A stretch of DNA of 64,000 nucleotides, taken from assembly GCF_025698545.1 (NCBI RefSeq), contig NC_068577.1:1116001-1180000 (forward strand). Direction: 5' to 3'. The notes beneath the pieces are model-generated. The model had not been told where the DNA came from and ran no database searches. It saw only the letters and a list, made by a program, of their open reading frames with translations. The DNA is from Gossypium raimondii. Its lineage: Eukaryota; Streptophyta; Magnoliopsida; Malvales; Malvaceae. Below, in pieces: positions 1-13,404 of the stretch (position 1 is its first letter; each line of letters starts with the position of its first letter). A program made the translations under genes and the position numbers.

Positions 1-617
1 ATCATATTTAAACTCTTCTCATGCTTCCATATTTTGTATTACTTTATTTAATTCAATTTTAATTTTATATTCATTTATTTAAATTCTGTATTACAACATG
101 TCCTATGTTAATATAATTAATATAAATATTATTTTCAATTTCTTTTATAAGGGAAACTGGCAAAAATTGTTTAAGACAACCAAAGTTTGCATAATTGAGC
201 TGATAGTCGAACTGATCAAACTATCGATTTACTGATTCAACTAAAAATCATAATAAATAAATAAATACCGATTCATCCACCGATTCACAAGTCAACCAAC
301 CCAATCTCTTGTTCCAAACCAATATATCCTAATCATTTCTCGGTCCAACCAACTAATCTGAACTTGTTCCAAAAACCATGCCCGAAACATAGAAGGAATG
401 GCATTTTCCAGTAACCCTTGGAACAAAACCCCAACCAAGAACCCAAACCGAAGCAATTAATTTCAGTTCAATCATTTCAGGATTAATGGAGACTTAACAT
501 AACACAGTTTAGCAATGGCAACAAAGTAATTAATGGAGGACTAATCTTATTTAGTACACTTTGAAATTCAAGAAAAGCCGAAACTTATTTAGATTTACAA
601 TATACAACATAATACAT
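1..617. other. AT-rich flank downstream of MUS81
   Basis: No coding region is supported here. The stretch lies 3' of the MUS81 stop codon and holds AT-rich spacer with low-complexity runs of the 'accgattt' type, resembling decayed transposon sequence. Only short random open frames are present. Confidence 0.5.
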
Positions 618-2471
618 TCAGCCCCAAATAAACCGAAAAATATTCTTACTAGCAACAGAGCTCACCTTGTTGTTACTTTGCTTCCTAAGCATTTCCTCTT
701 GTGCAAATACGTCACCCTCCTTTCCATACCACAAATAATGGACCAATGTCAGTGAATCTCAAAAGATAACAAGAACAAAAATCAGTTATAACCGATTTAA
801 CCGACTTAACCGATTTTATTGGTTTATTCAGTTAAAGTATAGGTTGGTTAAGTTTGAAAAACTGACCTATAACCAATCAAAAAAACCAAATGCTCAAGTA
901 GACCACTGTGTTACCCTTAGTGTTTTACAACACTAAATGATTGATTAACATTTATAACCCTACTAGCACCAAACACTTTCTCTTAATTCCACTTTTTAAA
1001 CTACTAACTAAAGTCACTCTTATGCAGTTTTCTTAGCTCTAATAGTAGAGGTACCAAAGTAATAATTTAGCTATAGTACACGAGCCAAAAAAGGTATTAA
1101 GCCATTTCAATAAAAACAAAAACAAAAAAGGGCACTCACAAGAAGAGAGTACGCATTGGCAAGTGATACTAGTGTTGGATACAAATCGACAACGGCTATG
1201 GCAACCTCCTCGGTCACCTGGGGTACCTGCAATTAAATTATTCAAAATGTTAACAAGGTCGTTCATTGATATTTTATATACTTAAAAGGGTATTCAAGTG
1301 GATAAAAATATCATGGAGGCCCTTATACGTTAGATCAAAAAGCAAATTGGTCCTTCTGATAAAAATTTCATCCAATTTTACTATTAAAAACTAGTTCCTA
1401 TACATCAACATGAGGTATATGTGGCACGCAACATGTCACTATCTGAATATTCAATCAGCCACGCCAGCTTTAGAAGTACAAATGGATGAAATTTTTAACA
1501 AAAAGAGCCAATTTGATCTTTGATTTAATGTACAGGGACCAATATGCCCATTTTTTTTAGTAGAGAAGGCAAAATGCAATCTAACTCTTAATACAAGAGC
1601 TTCCATGGCACTTTTACCTATTCAAGTGATACATCAGCATAATTATTTAAGCCCACAAATGAACTAGGTTCATGGTAAGCATATAAATCCTACATATCCA
1701 AACTGAACAACGAAACCAGGTCTTTGATGTTAATACTACCCATAAGATCAACATCCTAAAGAGGATTATCACAATCTATTGCTGAATAACATAACCATAT
1801 TAGAGAAGATGATGCTAGTTCCTGAATGTTGTATGACCAGACTTACATTATTACTAAACAATGAACGTTCGTCAATGAAAGAACAGATATACCTGCATAA
1901 GTTGAATGGAAAATACATCACTGACTGTCATTTTATCCAGCTCTTGGCACCTTTTGATAAATTCATTAAAGGGAGGACAGACCCCAGACAATTTAGAATG
2001 GTCCTCAGGCAGATGCAGCTTATAATATTGAGCTATTGCTCGAGTAAGATACGCATACTTCCTCAGGGTATCATGTAAACCACTTGTTCTCTGAACATCA
2101 AACCCCTCCAGGATCTCTGTTGTGAAGCACCTGAATTAATAAGAAAAGTGTAAGGCAAGAAATATAAGCCTTTGGCACGCGAGCATTCGGCTTCTGGTTG
2201 GTGCATGATCTCTGTGATCAAAGAGAATAACAAGATGGAAATAGTTCCTTTGTGATGCAAAAGAGAATAAAGTGATCCCTAAAAGCATATATCTAGAGAA
2301 AAATCTTACGCTGTTTTGATGCTTTCAGCAGCTTCTGAAGTATTCGGATCACCTTCCACAAGAAATATCAGCTTCTTTAGTCCAGATCTCTTAGAAAATG
2401 CAAAGGGAAAAAAATGTCATGATGGCATTTTTTTTAAGTTGAAACCGAAACTCACAGCCACTCTATATGTA

Positions 2472-2514
<43 letters not shown>

Positions 2515-5500
2515 TCGAAACTAGAAACACAAAGCTTAAACAAGAAAAGGAGAAACTGGATTATGTAAATTTGTAGCTATGAATGTTTGTTGTGAATATC
2601 ATAAGCACAAACAACCACAATATTAAAAATTCTCTATGTTGAAAACCAAGGGTGAAAAGAAAATTTGAGGAATCAATAATCACTTAATACTTTCTTATTT
2701 TTATCCACATTTTCTTATTTATTCAATTTAGCCCATAAAAGGCCAGTCTAACTAGTAACCCTTAAACAATTTAAAAGTTTCAATACTTGGATGAAAAAAG
2801 ACCATGTGGTAGACATGCACCAAGTTGCTAGAACAACAATATGTCAAGAAATTTGCACAACATAAAGAAACATACTACACGAGCCGATAAAGATGGAACA
2901 GATGATAAATCCAAATCAAAACAAACCTACATGTATTTAACAATAGAAAACAACATGAACATTTCTAATTGGTGAAATTCAAGCAAGAAACATCACCATT
3001 AATTATGAAAACAGAAATCATGAAATATTGAATTTAAATATGAATACCAGAAGCCTTAGTTTTTGGTCCTTGTAGCGGTTATCCCGTATTGAAGACCGTA
3101 AATCAGCAACTTTCTTCCTCTCAACAATAAAGTCTAGAACATATTCGCTGGAAATATGTTTATGGCGAGCTATCCAAATTCCATCTCCAATAGGCAACCT
3201 TCTAACCTGGAGAACAGCCACTGTGTAAATAACTGTATTTTAATATATCATGTGGTGAAACCGGCAAATAAATAAGAATTCATATCTCAACTGCGAGGAA
3301 TAGTTTATCGAGAATTCTAGTAGAACTCAGGCTTTTTAATAACAAAAATACTGACATGCATAATTTTAAATATTAACATCGAATTGCTCACTTCAATTTA
3401 TTACAAAATTAAGATGAAAGTAAGGGATATAAAAAGGAAATAAAAGCTCACATCTATTTTAATTTTGAATTCTGAGCAAATCTTCTCTAACATTTTCTTG
3501 GAGCGCGCACTGTTAACCACAAGAGACATTAACATCACTCACTTCCCCAGAAGTTGAAACTTGTAAGTTCACATCCACTAAAAAGACAATGATATGGCGT
3601 ACTAACCCTTGACTGGTAAATTGCTCTCGATCATCTAATATTAAGATTACTTCATATGTATCCTCGAATTTCTCCCCGAAGCTCAGAGGTGGAACACTTA
3701 AGACATTCATATCTGCTGTCAGACCATCTGAACTTGGTCTCTGCATAGGTAATCAAGCAAGTTATAAAGAGAACTCAGGATGACAGGGAACACAGTAACT
3801 GGAACTACAGACGAACAAACTACATCGACGTTAAGAAATTTCGAGAGCAAGCAATCATTTGATACTAGTAGCACCTCATTTTTATCTTTCCTTTCCTTTC
3901 CTTTAATATTACTTGCTAAGCATACAAAAAATAAAAAGCACACGCATCTTAACACAGTCTGAACTCTTTGAATTTGAGTGGATCTTTTATGGGAAACTAT
4001 CATCTTTCGGCTCTTGCACATCATAAGGAAGAACTACTTATTACAAGCAACCTATCTAATCAAAATAATTTTCTTTTTCCTCTCCCATTTTTCAGTATTG
4101 TTCCTTCTAGGACAAATTTTGCTCAGTGTTTTGAGACCTCATCATAACATATCTGAGAAACAGGTGCAAGAATGAATTGTAATTCACATACAGAGGAAGA
4201 ACAGGCTCTCATCGTACACAAGTTCGGCATATCTCCACCATTTTTACTTGATTGCATCCAAATACTTTGCACTCCATTATGAGCTTCTTGCCCTGAGCAT
4301 TTAAAGAAGAATCATATCATGTTCCACAATTTTCAAAGACGAAATTGATTATCACTATATTATTTATCGAGTAATATTCAAAGGGTCAGCAGCTAACCAT
4401 AAACTTGATCTTCTCGAAGGCGACACAAGACCGCTGGCCAAAGTGAAGAAATCTCCTTGTTCTTGGAAGTTTCAGAGACCTCAGCAAAAGCAGACAAAAC
4501 TTGTTCCTTTAAGTACCCCATGCGAGTACACTACAAAACGGAAATCAAAAGATCAGGGGGGACAAAAACTCTATGAGAACAGAATTCATGTACATGCTAG
4601 GAAGTTCAGGAGCACAAGGAGTGAACATAGATTTCCATTTGCAGTAATTTCCACAGATAACTAATGATGCTTCATGGTCTAAGACGCTGACACTTGAAAT
4701 GATAACTGTAAGTCTTAGTAAATCAACTGAATTTCAATCAGAATCTACAAGCATCTGAGTTGGCAGATACCCTTTCAAGACAATCAAGTGGAACATCAAT
4801 GGATGTTTTCCTCTTAAAAGCAGCTCTTTCATTTATCTCTTCTATATCCGAATCAGAATGACATAAGTCCTGAACAAATGCATCCTGTGTGTCTGGTTGA
4901 GAAAGCCTTTCCACATCAACCAAATTTTCAAGGGGATCTTCCATTTTAGATTTCATGAGACATTCACGTGCTGCTTCCTTGCCTTCTGGCGTTAGCATAT
5001 ATCTGCAAAAAGGAAGTTTGCATTTCATACAAAAAACAAAGCAATCACGTGTGGCCAACCAAACAGAGTTTAGAATATGTTAAAAGCAAAAAGGTTCATG
5101 CATCATTCAGAACGACAAAAAAAATAAAAATAAAAATAAAAATAAACAAATAAAATTCATACTTTGCTGGACAACTTGATTTCACAACCAATCCCTTCTT
5201 TATCAGCATTGACATGCAGCTCCATCCACTATACCAGTCCCTAGAAGAACTTCCAAATTGGCTGGATTTCCCTTTTCCTTTCTCAGGCCTAAGAACATAT
5301 AAATCCAGTTTTTAAACCACCAATCAAGCTCCAAAATTGCTAAAAGTATTGAGAAGCAAAATTTCAAATAAATTTCAAAAATCAACATACACAATTGGCG
5401 CTCGTGAAAGCCCACTTGCTTCGGCAGCATCAATAAGATCTTGCTTATGCATAAATTCATTCCCATCTGCAGTCTCCCTAAAGACAAGGCATATCCATCC

Positions 5501-6572
5501 CATAAGTCAAAATCTATATAGTAAAAAACACCTGTACTAGAAGTCAGATTGTATTTTGCCCCTTCTACTCAAAAAATGGGCAAATTAGTCCCCATACATT
5601 AAATCAAGGAGCAAACTGGTCCTTCTGTTAAAAATTTCATCCATTTTCTACTATTAAAATTTTCATTCATTTCTATTGTTAAAAACTGGTCTCTATACAT
5701 CAACATAAGGAACAATGGGCACACCAAGTGTCACTTTTTGGTTATTCCGTCAACCACGCCAGGTTTTAACAATATAAATGGATGAAATTTTTTAACAAAA
5801 AAGATCAATTTACTCTTTGATTTAAAGCAGCAACTAATTTGCACATTTTTTTAGTAGAGAAAGTAAAATACAATCTAACTAGGGCCTCCCTAATACTTTT
5901 ACCAAATAAATACCTGTATAATGTAATCAACAACGCATATGCCACTGAGTTCTTTTGGGGCAAATAACGTCTGTTTCCTTTAGTATTTTTACCTAAACAT
6001 GCATCAAATGAGAACTGAAAAAAGGAAGAAAATTGAACAATTCAAGTGGACCAAAACACTAAAAGAAGAAAAAAAAATACAGAATTACATGTACCCTTTC
6101 TAGTTATCTCTTCTGATTCTGAACTTCCTGAACCACTATCGAAATAGCCACGCATAAGCACTAGAATCCATTTCCCAACACCTCTATCCACAAAAAAGAA
6201 CAAGGGTTACCGTGATGAAATAACCAAACCAACTATTTCAAGTACTGATTTTGAAAAACACCCAAAACCCACACCAGGAAAAAAGAAACAACCCAAAGAA
6301 ATCAATTTTAATTTCTTTAAAAAACTGCAAATGATCATATGAAAAAAAGAAGACGAAGAAGAAAAAGAGTATACATACTTGATGTCATTGAGATCTTTGA
6401 GTGTTTTGATGGGATGCTGAGCATTGCAAATGTTGTTGTAAGCCTTTGAAAGAGTCACGTCAGTGTTTTCTTTTATTCCTTTGGGTTTATCGGCTAGCTC
6501 TTGCCTCTTTTGCAGCAAGTAATTTGCTAATTCCTCATTCTCTGGACACAGTACTCGCCTATTTTTCTCCAT
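618..6572 (-). CDS. MUS81: MUS81 crossover-junction endonuclease, 15 exons
   Basis: Catalytic subunit of the nuclear MUS81-EME1 structure-specific endonuclease, which cuts stalled forks, nicked Holliday junctions and 3' flaps in repair and in interference-insensitive meiotic crossovers. Exons read by eye (high to low): 6379-6572, 6095-6183, 5914-5977, 5391-5477, 5163-5288, 4771-5002, 4398-4530, 4192-4292, 3607-3740, 3452-3509, 3048-3206, 2310-2389, 1893-2130, 1140-1226, 618-719. All phases join and give about 627 aa, close to the plant family length. Visible parts: N-terminal HhH (about residues 5-75), winged helix (about 100-200), a variable acidic linker, and the ERCC4 nuclease core with LDDRE near 379, GDG at 413-415 and the signature ERKKVADL at 435-442. 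The C-terminal HhH region ends NIFRFIWG-stop. No break is seen, so the gene looks functional. The eighth exon is the least conserved and least certain. Confidence 0.93.
1285..1622. mobile_element. MITE copy in MUS81 intron 13
   Basis: Shares a series of blocks with the element at about 5543-5904: 'ggtccttctg', a 'aaaatttcatcca' block, 'tggatgaaattttt', 'tttgatttaa', and the ending 'tagtagagaa...gcaatctaact'. The end reads as an imperfect inverted repeat of the start, as in non-autonomous TIR elements. No open frame. It sits wholly within an intron, so splicing should remove it. Confidence 0.6.
2476..2511. repeat. (TA)n microsatellite in MUS81 intron 11
   Basis: Uninterrupted TA dinucleotide run of about 35 bp, between the exons at 2310-2389 and 3048-3206. 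Likely length-polymorphic. Confidence 0.9.
5543..5904. mobile_element. MITE copy in MUS81 intron 3
   Basis: Second copy of the family seen at about 1285-1622. The left end (reads 'cagattgtattttg' then 'ctactcaaaaaatgggcaa') is inverted at the right end ('ttttttagtagagaaagtaaaatacaatctaact'), giving terminal inverted repeats of roughly 50 bp. It has an internal partial duplication of the 'catttctactattaaaa' block. Non-coding, within an intron. Confidence 0.65.
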
Positions 6573-7708
6573 CTCTTTTCTGGGTTTCTTTTCCTCAGTT
6601 GTGTATGAGTGTTTTTTCTGGGAAATTTGAGAATTTTATTAGGTTTTTCGAATTGGGGATTGCGTGGGAGAGTAGAGATTTGAAAGTGAGCAGAAAATCG
6701 CGCCACCTTATTTCTGGGCTATTCGATCGGCGTTGTAGTTGAAAAAATGAACATCAGCTTGGGCCTAAGAAAAATTGGGTTTAAGAAAAAATGACGCTTC
6801 TCAGATATTCAAAGCTGAGTCTGATCCAATTTATTTTAATTTATCTTTTATTTTTGTATATTTATAGTAATCTTTTATACACTATTGGGTGGGTCATGGG
6901 TATTACGGTTTAAACTCGTGTTAAAAAGTATTTGACAAAATTTTAACTATTTTTCATATAAATCAAAACATATGTTGTGATTTATATAATACTAAATTTG
7001 AATAAAAGGTAATATAAAGTAAATATTTAAAAATTATGTTAAGTTACTTCCAAGGTTTTTAGATCTAAACCGATGGTCTAATCGGTCAAGTCCTAGTTTA
7101 GTTTAATTGAATAAATTATTTAAAAAGAAAAACTATCCCTTATTTCAATCAATAGTATGCCCAGTTTGGTTCGGTTTTGAAATTTGTGATTTTTATATTT
7201 AAAAATGGGATAAAATAACATTTAGTCCTTGAATTTTGTAACTTTTTCAAACTTGGTCCCTAAACTTTTTTGCCCTTATCAGTCATAAACTTGGTTTATA
7301 TCAAGATGTGATGACTGTGACACTCATATTGTGCGACACCATCACATAATAATTTAATATTTTGATATAAAATCCAAAAGAAATAAATAAAAAATATTTT
7401 TAAAGAAAAAATAAGAGGTGATATTACATAATTTCAGAGTGTCACGTCATCGTAAGAATTGGAAAGTGTAATTTTAAAATCTTGGATAGTTGTATTAAAG
7501 CATATGATATTTTATATATAGATATTAAATATTTATAAAAATATTTAATATAATTAAAATTATATTAGAAGTTTTTTTTTGTCACAAATTACATACCACT
7601 GACAGGAGAAAATAGATGGGAGATACAATCTGGTAATAGTTGAACCAAAGCTAGTGGCTTAGGCAGCTAAGCTAATGAGCCTCATTTGGTTCACATTTTC
7701 ATCAATCC
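6573..7708. other. Intergenic, MUS81 5' side to ABA2 3' side
   Basis: Holds the MUS81 5' leader and promoter (minus strand, upstream of 6572) and AT-rich spacer. Around 7200-7480 is a dispersed-repeat-like stretch ('ttagtccttgaattttgtaac' style) typical of decayed TIR elements. No gene supported. Confidence 0.4.
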
Positions 7709-9805
7709 TCATCTAAAGACACGCAATGAGTGATTGGAAGATGTAAACCCACCATCAACCATAAGATTGTCTCCACTTATATACCCTGCATCATCACTTG
7801 CTAAGAACAGCACAGCATTAGCCACATGCTCCACAGTCAAATCCACCCCATTCAGGTTCGCGTTTTTCCCGATGAAAGCACGAAAACCGGTACGTACATC
7901 GCTGGTTCTTTCGTCCTCATGCAAGTGAGCAAAGGCCAATTCGGTTGCAACGGCATACGGAGAAACACAATTCACTCTTATTCCGTATTTACCTAACTCA
8001 GATGCAACATTCCTAGTAAGGCCTAAAACAGCATGTTTAGAGCCTGTATATGCATGAGGTCCTAGGCCACCGATGACACCTGAAACACTACAGATTGAAA
8101 TGATTGAACCCTTTTCATGTGGGATCATAATTCTAGCAGCATGCTTCATTCCAAGGAAAACACCTTTTACATTCACATTCATTACTTTCTCGAAATCAGA
8201 TAAGTCATAGTTGCGGATATCGTTATACGGTGGACCTGATAATCCGGCATTGTTGACCATGATATCGAGTGTACCAAACTTTTCAACTGCGTAGTCAACC
8301 GCGGCCCGAACTTGTTCTTCTATTGTCACGTCGCAATGGAAAAAACATACGTTAGGGCCGTTGCCGAGGGATTGACAAACTTGGAGGCCAAGGTTGTCTT
8401 GCACATCAACAATGCAGACTTTGGCACCATGCTTGTGAAATAGACGCACAATGCTCTCACCAATGCCGGTTGCTCCACCAGTGACCAATGCCACTTTCCC
8501 CACTAATCTGTCAAATCTCAAAGGGACCAAACATACAAAAATTGGGAAGTTTACTCCTTCAAATTTTCAGAATTTATTCTTTGTATTTTATGAAATATAA
8601 GAAATTAGTTCAATTGGGTATTACTATTAAACCTTCTCGCTAAATTATTAGTCTAGACGACCAGGGGTGACGGAGAGGGGCAGGCAGTGGCCTTGGCCCC
8701 AAAAAATAGAAAATTATCTATTAATCCCTTTAATTTTTAGAAAATTACAAATTAGTAAATTGTAAAAGTGCACTTTACTCCCCAAATCTTTTATTCATTA
8801 TTTCTAGCCTCAAAAAGACAATTTTCTGGCTTCCTCTCTATCTAGAAATTTGCAATTCATCCATTTATATGTAAAAAAATTAGTAAAAATCAACGGTTCG
8901 AGTGTTTACCAATCACTAGACTAACTTCATAGATTTTGTAAGATACGAGTATCAAATTCTAATAAATTAAAACAAAAGGACCAAAGAGATAAAAAATTTC
9001 AGTAAAAAGATCTCTCCAACCCTCTCAATGTCTATATTGAGCAAGTTGGTCCTTTTAAAAAGTTTGAAGCAATTTGACAATTTCAAAATTGAGCAACTAA
9101 GAACCATTAATGATGATATTAATATTTTTCGTCAATTTTGCATAAACTTGATTGTTATAATAATAATTTTAGCTCCCATAATTTACACGTCCTATCAATG
9201 TGGCCATGATTTAACAAACTTAGCACACAATATTTTTATAAATGTATAAATGTTGAGACTAAATTTATTAAGTTTTTTAGAATCAAGACTAAATTAACAA
9301 TATATGTAAACATCGAGGGCTAAATTTGTCAATTAAAATAATGTACAATTGACAAAAATTGTGATTAATTATCTTGCTCATGGGATTAACTTGCTGAGAC
9401 TAATTTGCTGAATTTTAAAAGAGGGAGTGAAGAGGTCTGCTGCTACAAGATCAGCAGTTCAAAACTAAGAAATTGGGAGAAAACAATTGTCAATTCAGCA
9501 ACAAATCTCACTGAACATATAAACAGCAAGCAAGAGATACTCAAATATGTGGTGGATATTACCCCCCAAAATATGTATAATATTTCATACAAAACCAATA
9601 ATTGAATGTCAAATTTATACCATCAGAGCAGCAAAACCCAGACAGTCAGTGAGACATGCATGTTAAAAAGAGAGTAAAAACAAAGGGTCAGCAAACCATG
9701 GACCTGGATCTGTAAAACCAGAAGCTTGAAAAAAGAGAGTGCAACAAGGTTTTACCTTTGGCTGGACAGTGATGAATCTATGGAGTTGTTGCTGCTAGTA
9801 GCCAT
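7709..9805 (-). CDS. ABA2: ABA2-type xanthoxin dehydrogenase (short-chain dehydrogenase/reductase), 2 exons
   Basis: NAD-dependent cytosolic SDR that in Arabidopsis (ABA2/SDR1) oxidises xanthoxin to abscisic aldehyde in abscisic acid synthesis. Exon 1 is 9756-9805 (16 codons plus 2 nt, starting MATSSNNS) and exon 2 is 7709-8507; donor AAAG|GTAAAA and acceptor GACAG|ATT join in phase to give 282 aa. The alternative in-frame extension of exon 2 upstream to 8530 begins at a non-ATG codon and is intron. Visible: cofactor loop TGGATGIG at 26-33, NNAG at about 102-105, catalytic Ser about 157, Tyr170 and Lys174 (YTGSK), and a C-terminal DGGFT. Length, the single early intron and the N-terminal start match ABA2 rather than the many other plant SDRs, but substrate cannot be proved from sequence. 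The 1.25-kb intron is AT-rich and carries decayed repeat sequence. Confidence 0.88.
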
Positions 9806-11924
9806 GGCAGGAGTTTCACTTCAACAATAAGTTCTCAGTTTCCTCTTCCCTTTCTTTTGTGGGCGTCACTGTTTGAGCAGGTGACTGCTAATTCAACAAA
9901 AAAATGGTGGATTTAATTCTTCTTTCCCCCATTTTTTGCTAAAAAAACTTAACTACTGAAGCTTAAGTAGCCAATTAGCTTAAAGATGGAGAAAGGACAT
10001 AAAAAAAGAGAGGGTAGTTTGTTTTGATAGAAAATGATGCGAATGAGGCAATGAGAGACGGAGAAGGAATCCCACAAAACAGGTTCACTTGCTTTATGGA
10101 AAATGACAGGAGCATTAACCCAAAATTGAGTGGGGAGTGCAGTGCACCGATAACAACCAACCATTCGGGGATCATTCAGTCATCACCTCGATTTTTAATA
10201 TAAAAAAATTAACTTTCTCATTTATCTAATTTAAGTAAAATGAATAAAATATAATCTAATTTTCAGGATTTTACGCATAACAATATAAATAATTACCTCT
10301 TGTCTTGTTCCTAAAGATTTGAGGGTGTAGACATTGCTGCCTGATAAATTAAGCAATTTTGACCAATGAAGAAACTTGTTGTGATGTGATGCACAGATAC
10401 GAGAGAAATAGAGGCATAGATCCCTTCATGGAGAAACAACTTCAGCTTGAGGTAGCATAAGAATAAGCTAAATTGTAAACCATTTGAATTAAGTAGTGAT
10501 ATTAAAGCTAAAGGGTTAAAGAATAAGCTTCATGAAAGAACATAAAAAACAAAAATTTTAATTAAGTCGCTAACGCTTATTTTTACCAACGATTTATTTG
10601 GAGAGTACAGAGTAATTGAATAAAAGTGCAATTACTACACTAAGGTAGTAATTAACATATGTTCCTTATCATCATTTTTTAATCCTTGACCGAGATCATC
10701 ATCACCTGATATAAATTAAGTTTATCAAGATCTCCTTCTATGCACTCTTCAAAATATGGATCATCCTAATTTCATCTATAAATAAAGTTATAAAGTATGT
10801 AACATGCTATACTAAGGTGATGTCAATATGAAAAAATGCCCTCTCAACAACATTTCAAAACTTTAAACGTCTCAAATTAAAGAGTTCATGAACCGTCTTT
10901 GGTGCTTCTATCTGGCTTCATTCTTCCAAACGGTATCATATCTCACGATATACTGCAAGAAAACATTTTATTTTGCATAATTAGCAGCTACCGTATAATA
11001 TTTGGGTTCACGGTGCAAATAGTCTATAGCTTTGATTATAAAAACTTATATAAACTTAATTTAGAGAAAGAATTGTGCTAAATTATAGCTCTTTTTATAA
11101 TACATAAATTAAGTAAAAAATAATATAAAGTTTTTTTTTTATAAAATGTCCAATAACTTTCATAATACTTCTTATAAATAATATAATTTTTCCATAATTT
11201 TAGAAAGTTAACTTTTATAAATCATTTTTGCCATAATTGAATTTTAGGATTGCTTTGACAAAATTTCATAATTAACATATAAAATTAATAATTAATTCTC
11301 ATCAAATCAGTCCTAAAACTCAAAAAAATTCACAATCATCAAATTGTATTTAAAAATTAAAAAATTCACAATTAACACTAAATTTATTCTATTAACAAAA
11401 TTAAAAAAATCAAACCTAAAAATTTTAGCAATTAACTTTCATCAAAAAATCCTAAAACTGAATTAAAAATTAAAAAATAACATCGTTATCTTTAAGTACC
11501 AAAATATGTGATTTTTTTCCAAAACACAAATACCATATTAAAAATATCCTATAAAATAATGGATTAATTTTAAAAAAATTAGTAGCAATCAAATATACTA
11601 CTTTGTTAGTTTTAGAAGGTAATCTATATACCTATATATAGAGAGGAAGGTCCAAAGAACCTTCCTTTCTTGACTTAATGGGTCATTTTATTTTTCATAT
11701 ATAAAAAAAGGTTAAATTTTAATTTTGATCCCTATAATAATATATTTATGTAAAACATTCAGCACAACTTTTTTTCTTTTGCTTTATATAAGAAAATGGT
11801 AAATTTTAATTTTGTTCTTTATGCTATACTTAAATTTATAATTATATAATAACGATCAAATTTATATTTTGGTCTCTATACTACACTCGAATTTAAGATT
11901 TAATATTTATACTTTAACTTTTTG
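9806..11924. other. Intergenic, ABA2 promoter side and AT-rich spacer
   Basis: Contains the upstream region of ABA2 (minus strand) and a long AT-rich spacer. No conserved protein was recognised in any frame. Confidence 0.4.
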
Positions 11925-12215
11925 ACAAAAAATGGTACCTCGACTTTTACAATATCATTAATTAACTCAAATACTTTATTTTGATTAAGACGTTGATGTA
12001 ACTTTTAAGAGTTATATTTTTTACATGATTTGGTAATTTAACTTTTACAGTGTCATTGATTAGCTCAAATACTTTATTTTGATTAAAACGTTGATATAAC
12101 TTTTAAGAGTAGTATTTTGACAAAATTTGGTACCACGACTTTTACAATATCATTGATTAGCCCAAATACTTTATTTTGATTAAAATATTGATTTAACTTT
12201 TACGAGTTGTAAACA
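11925..12215. repeat. Three tandem copies of a ~97-bp unit
   Basis: The block 'acttttacaatatcatt' followed by 'caaatactttattttgatta' starts near 11943, 12041 and 12138, so the spacing is about 98 and 97 bp. Copies are diverged (perhaps 80-85% alike by eye). No open frame. Confidence 0.75.
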
Positions 12216-12889
12216 CTATTAATATTTTTTTGTTAAATTCAAATCTATTACAATACCATTTTTTTATTACATAGATGCTAAGCGAGTTTTTTTTATTTTA
12301 AAATGTTATGCCGATTTAATTTAACAAAAGAATTTAATGATATAAATAACTGTATCAGAAATTTTAAATTCAAAAATAGGACTAAATTCTTAAAATAAAA
12401 GTACGAAAATTAAATTTTAAATATCTGAAGAGTATATTTTAATATATTTTATAATTTAGATTAAAAAAATAAAAAAGCCATTTCTTTTTTTAGCTTAAAG
12501 AACTTTCCTCTCACCCAACTTCACACGTCAACATTCAAGCTTCACTTTTTCTTTTCTTTTCGTAGAGATGTAGCAATATTTGGTTAATTCCATTACTGCC
12601 CTCCTCATTTGCCACATATTACACATTCTTTAACATTGGGTTTGGAAAAGTAGTACATCTCTTTCACAAAAGAAATTTCCTAGTTCCACTCATTATTTCA
12701 ATGTCAACTTTACAAGTTAAACATTTTACCTAACTTCATTTTTTACACTAGTGATCCACATTAGCTTACGTAATAGAAGATAATTAGGGTGCTATTGATT
12801 GCCTCTAATTAGGTAAGCTTTGTTGTAGGAAGAAGTATTACGGATAATATTTTTATTACACAAGAGGTAATACATTCTATGAGGACCTG
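12216..12889. other. AT-rich spacer
   Basis: Between the 97-bp repeat and the LINE. Low-complexity AT-rich DNA; no gene or clear element seen. Confidence 0.4.
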
Positions 12890-13404
12890 TAGAGAGAAAT
12901 AAAAAAGCATATTGCTGATACACTTGTTAAAGTGGGCATCCCTCAAACTATTAGGCAGGTTATTTTGCAATGTATCACCACGATTTCGATGTAGATTGTG
13001 TGGAATGGTGCACTAATTGAGGAATTAACCCCGTCACCATACCTTCTCGTACTTGGCATGAAGCAAGTTGGGCATAGTATCCGTAAAGCGATTGTGGAGG
13101 GGATCTTAGAATCTATTCCAATGTCTATAGAGTGCCAAAATATATCACACCTTTTTTTTTTTTTTGGTAGGGATGACTTGACACAAGCTAGAATGCTTGA
13201 AGGTATCCTGGATCATTTTGCATATTTTTTAGGGCATAAAACAAATGAGAACAAAATATTCTTTTTGCTCAATAATGGTGCAAGTAAGGTTAGCAAAATC
13301 AAAGAGCATTTCAGATTTCAACAAGTATATGATCTGAGCAAACACTTAATAAGTATTTTTCATAAAAAAAAAAAAAAGAGTCACTAGCAGTATTTTTTTA
13401 TGAT
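12890..13404 (+). mobile_element. Plant LINE (L1-type) reverse transcriptase fragment, left part
   Basis: Plus-strand frames read as the RT domain of a plant non-LTR element: a segment like DTLVKVGIPQTIRQVI, then SPYLLVLGM (family usual SPYLFVLCM), then a SHLFF...DDL catalytic-box remnant, then ILDHFAYFLGHK (usual ILD.FC.FSGHK). Stops and shifts are present and the catalytic box has an insertion, so it is dead. The 5' end of the element is missing. Alignment to the LINE consensus breaks off near 13404 and resumes near 15847. Confidence 0.75.
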
